DNA from: Hyphomonas johnsonii MHS-2
GTDB taxonomy: Bacteria; Pseudomonadota; Alphaproteobacteria; Caulobacterales; Hyphomonadaceae
NCBI RefSeq assembly: GCF_000685275.1
Contig: NZ_ARYK01000001.1
Coordinates: 372,001-436,000, forward strand
Length of the DNA stretch: 64,000 nt
Direction: 5' to 3'
Numbering within the stretch: position 1 is the stretch's first letter; the number at the start of each line of letters is the position of its first letter. Both the position numbers and the translations under genes were made by a program. The notes under the pieces were generated by a model that was not told the DNA's origin, made no database searches, and saw only the letters and a program-made list of their open reading frames with translations. This document shows, one piece after another, positions 61,882-64,000 of this stretch.

Positions 61882-63464
61882 TCGACGGTGCAATCCAGGA
61901 TTACGCACTCACGCTCGACAAGTTTCTTGACCATGCAGCAAAATGGCACCCCAAGACAGAAGTTGTGACGGCGCGCCCAGACGGCAGCACAACCCGCATC
62001 GGGTATGCCGGGCTACGCGAACGGGCCAAGCGGGTGACTGCCGTGCTCCGTGATCTGGACGTCAAGAGGGGCAATCGTATCGCCACGCTGTGCTGGAACA
62101 GCCAGGCTCACATGGAGTGCTGGTATGCGGTGATGGGATTGGGGGCTGTGTGCCATACGCTCAACCCGCGCCTCACGAGCGAGCAACTGGCATGGATGCT
62201 CGGACAGTCTGAAGCGTCGATCCTGATCGTGAGCAGCGACCTGCAGTCCCTGGCTGCCAGGATTGCGGATCAGGCGCCCGGCGTCACAACGGTGCTGGTC
62301 ATCGACCTGACCGAAGACGACGTGCTGGATGTCGCTGGCCTACCGTGCGCGCAAGCCCTCGAAGAAATCACCCCGAACGACTGCGACGACATCCTCTGGG
62401 GAGACTTCCCGGAAACAACGCCGTGCGGTCTCTGCTTTACCTCCGGCACCACCGGTGCTCCCAAGGGCGTGACCTATACGCACCGTGGAAATTACCTCCA
62501 CACTTTGCGCCAGCTTCAGGCGGATGTTTCTGGCATCACGTCACGTGATGTTGTCCTTCCGGTGGTGCCGATGTTTCATGCCAACGCATGGGGCCTCCCG
62601 TTCTCTGCGCCGGCCACGGGGGCGAAACTCGTGTTGCCTGGACGTCATTCCGATGGTGAAAGCCTCGCGCATCTCATCGCCGATGAAGGCGTGACGATTG
62701 CGGTGGGAGTGCCGACGATCTGGACGGGCTTGATGGACTATCTTGACGCGAGTGATTTGCGGCTGCCATCGCTGAAGCGGATCATGGTCGGCGGCGCGCC
62801 GATGCATCCCGCCCTGATGACACGGATAGAAGACCGAGGGATCTGCGTTCAGACGACATGGGGCATGACTGAGTTGTCCCCTCTCGGAACGGCAGCATCT
62901 CCGAATGACGATCGGTCACCTGACACCGCCGGGCGACCCGCGGTTGGCCTGGACCTGATGGTAACCGATCATGCCGGCCAGCCGCTGGAGCCGCAGCGCG
63001 GACAGGAAGGTCATCTCTGGGTTCGTGGAAGCTCGGTCGTATCGCGCTATTTCGGTCAGACTGACGATGCGACAAAGGACGGCTGGTTCGGGACGGGCGA
63101 TCTCGCTGTCCTGAGTGAGGCCGGCCAAGTCTTTATTACTGGCCGCTCGAAGGATCTTATCAAGTCCGGTGGGGAATGGATCAATCCAGCGGAGATCGAG
63201 ACACTGGTGTCCCGCATGCCTGAAGTTGCCCTCGCAGCGGTGGTTGGGCGGGCTCATTCGAAATGGGGAGAGCGGCCTGTGCTCATGGTGGAAATGCGCG
63301 AAGGGTGCCACCTCAGCGACGAAGCGTTGCTGGAAGGTTTAAACGGGCGGATTCCGAATTGGTGGATGCCAGATGAAGTCATCCGTATCGGCTCGATGCC
63401 ACTCGCGGGCACCGGGAAGATTGATAAAATGAGCCTGCGCGACCTATGCTCCACCATGGCTTGA
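61872..63464 (+). CDS. AMP-dependent fatty-acid/aryl acyl-CoA synthetase
   Basis: A 530-residue adenylate-forming enzyme. The phosphate-binding motif is LCFTSGTTGAPKGVTYTHR, with VQTTWGMTELSPLGT and GWFGTGDLAVLSEAGQVFI as later motifs, GRSKDLIKSGGEWINPAEIE at the hinge and the catalytic Lys in GTGKIDKMSLRD. It resembles medium/long-chain acyl-CoA synthetases. It would activate the acid released by the neighbouring esterases for beta-oxidation or a similar route. Confidence 0.93.
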   Translation: MPMIDGAIQDYALTLDKFLDHAAKWHPKTEVVTARPDGSTTRIGYAGLRERAKRVTAVLRDLDVKRGNRIATLCWNSQAHMECWYAVMGLGAVCHTLNPRLTSEQLAWMLGQSEASILIVSSDLQSLAARIADQAPGVTTVLVIDLTEDDVLDVAGLPCAQALEEITPNDCDDILWGDFPETTPCGLCFTSGTTGAPKGVTYTHRGNYLHTLRQLQADVSGITSRDVVLPVVPMFHANAWGLPFSAPATGAKLVLPGRHSDGESLAHLIADEGVTIAVGVPTIWTGLMDYLDASDLRLPSLKRIMVGGAPMHPALMTRIEDRGICVQTTWGMTELSPLGTAASPNDDRSPDTAGRPAVGLDLMVTDHAGQPLEPQRGQEGHLWVRGSSVVSRYFGQTDDATKDGWFGTGDLAVLSEAGQVFITGRSKDLIKSGGEWINPAEIETLVSRMPEVALAAVVGRAHSKWGERPVLMVEMREGCHLSDEALLEGLNGRIPNWWMPDEVIRIGSMPLAGTGKIDKMSLRDLCSTMA

Positions 63465-63475
63465 GAGGATGAAGG

Positions 63476-64000
63476 ATGCCCATGAGGACGCAACCGCGAT
63501 CATTCCTGACGACTGTGCTGGTTGCTGCGCTCTCTGGGTGTCTGATGGCATGCGCCCAGTCTGCAGACCGTTCCCCTCTTCCGACCGTCGAAGTACAACA
63601 GGGCAGGCTCGTTGGCGTGCGGGAGGGAGACGTCAATGTTTTCAGGGGCATTCCCTATGCGGCCGCGCCGACCGGGGAAGGGCGATGGAAACCGCCGTCT
63701 CCTCCGCCAGATTGGAGCGGCGTGCGCGATGCCACCGCGTTTGGCCCAAGTTGCATCCAGCCCGATGTGCCGGCGCGTAGCCTCTATTACGACCCGCCTC
63801 TGCAAACGTCGGAAGACTGCCTGACCCTCAACATCTGGGCGGGGCCGGAAGGCGTGAAAGCCCCGGTCATCGTCTGGATTCATGGCGGGTCCCTTCGGGT
63901 AGGCGGCAGCGCCCAGGCGATGTATGACGGGTCCGAATTCGCACGCCGAGGCGTGGTGTTCGTTTCCCTGAATTACCGTTTGGGTGTGCTTGGCTGGTTG
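63476..64000 (+). CDS. type-B carboxylesterase, 3' end beyond the window
   Basis: The first 175 residues are in the window; the frame is still open at the last base. It has a lipoprotein-like signal ([15 protein letters not shown]), the family motifs [17 protein letters not shown] and [15 protein letters not shown], and the oxyanion loop [17 protein letters not shown], ending in [14 protein letters not shown]. The Ser, Glu and His of the triad lie outside. It is clearly a paralogue of the esterase at 60181, placed on the other side of the acyl-CoA synthetase. GAGG sits 7 bases before ATG 63476; ATG 63482 is an alternative. Confidence 0.9.
   Translation, partial: MPMRTQPRSFLTTVLVAALSGCLMACAQSADRSPLPTVEVQQGRLVGVREGDVNVFRGIPYAAAPTGEGRWKPPSPPPDWSGVRDATAFGPSCIQPDVPARSLYYDPPLQTSEDCLTLNIWAGPEGVKAPVIVWIHGGSLRVGGSAQAMYDGSEFARRGVVFVSLNYRLGVLGWL

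Noticed and set aside
1-64000. tRNA, rRNA, CRISPR, insertion sequence or prophage genes
   Set aside because: Gaps were read for tRNA T-loops, repeated spacers, transposase and integrase motifs; none was convincing.

Overview
The window is dense, GC-rich, chromosomal DNA with almost wall-to-wall genes on both strands. It has no rRNA, tRNA, CRISPR array, insertion sequence or phage gene that I can see. Two TonB-dependent receptors, many lipoproteins, Tat-type and SoxAXYZ proteins, a PQQ-associated CxxxxCW protein, FixJ-type regulators, ECF/kinase signalling and frequent GTG/TTG starts with ATGA/TGATG overlaps point to a Gram-negative alphaproteobacterium. A Caulobacterales/Hyphomonadaceae- or Sphingomonadales-like marine or oligotrophic species is my inference, not a proof.

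Layout. (1) 65-4574: Dps, an Rrf2 regulator, a FixJ/LuxR response regulator, a stand-alone receiver and a PAS histidine kinase. (2) 4707-10498: a co-directional run of three NmrA-like oxidoreductase paralogues, an AhpD/carboxymuconolactone decarboxylase-like protein, a cupin, an HD protein, a classical SDR and a GST, likely a stress or electrophile-handling set. (3) 11063-13725: an EmrAB-like efflux pair. (4) 13745-16706 minus: AGCS amino-acid:cation symporter, PaiB-like FMN protein and HSL-type hydrolase. (5) 16758-25369: PepSY-TM protein divergent from a siderophore-type TonB receptor, then a PD40-amidohydrolase lipoprotein, a putative outer-membrane barrel and an AraC regulator. (6) 25492-27117: TPR-sulfotransferase.

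(7) 27518-40332 is the least conventional part. A two-gene operon encodes an exported protein with a transglutaminase-like fold whose catalytic triad is lost, and a 1687-residue exported protein with PPC-like, discoidin-like and two von Willebrand A domains. Next to it lie a membrane Ser/Thr kinase with TPRs, an ECF sigma factor of the kinase-associated type, and three small exported proteins of unknown function. I suggest this as the best candidate for an undescribed envelope signalling/adhesion system.

(8) 40566-45930: a gluconate route (GH3 glucosidase, gluconolactonase lipoprotein, GntP permease, GntK kinase) with a LacI-type operator in front, followed by a PQQ-associated CxxxxCW protein and a TDT-family transporter. 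(9) 48947-51223: Tex. (10) 51230-57539 minus: a tightly packed operon joining a periplasmic molybdenum hydroxylase (2Fe-2S plus Mo subunits), a monohaem cytochrome, a flavocytochrome-c-type flavoprotein and SoxX, Y, Z and A, with no SoxB or SoxCD and an altered SoxY C-terminus. (11) 57885-64000: TonB receptor, carboxylesterase, acyl-CoA synthetase and a second carboxylesterase cut by the window end, a likely ester uptake and degradation operon.
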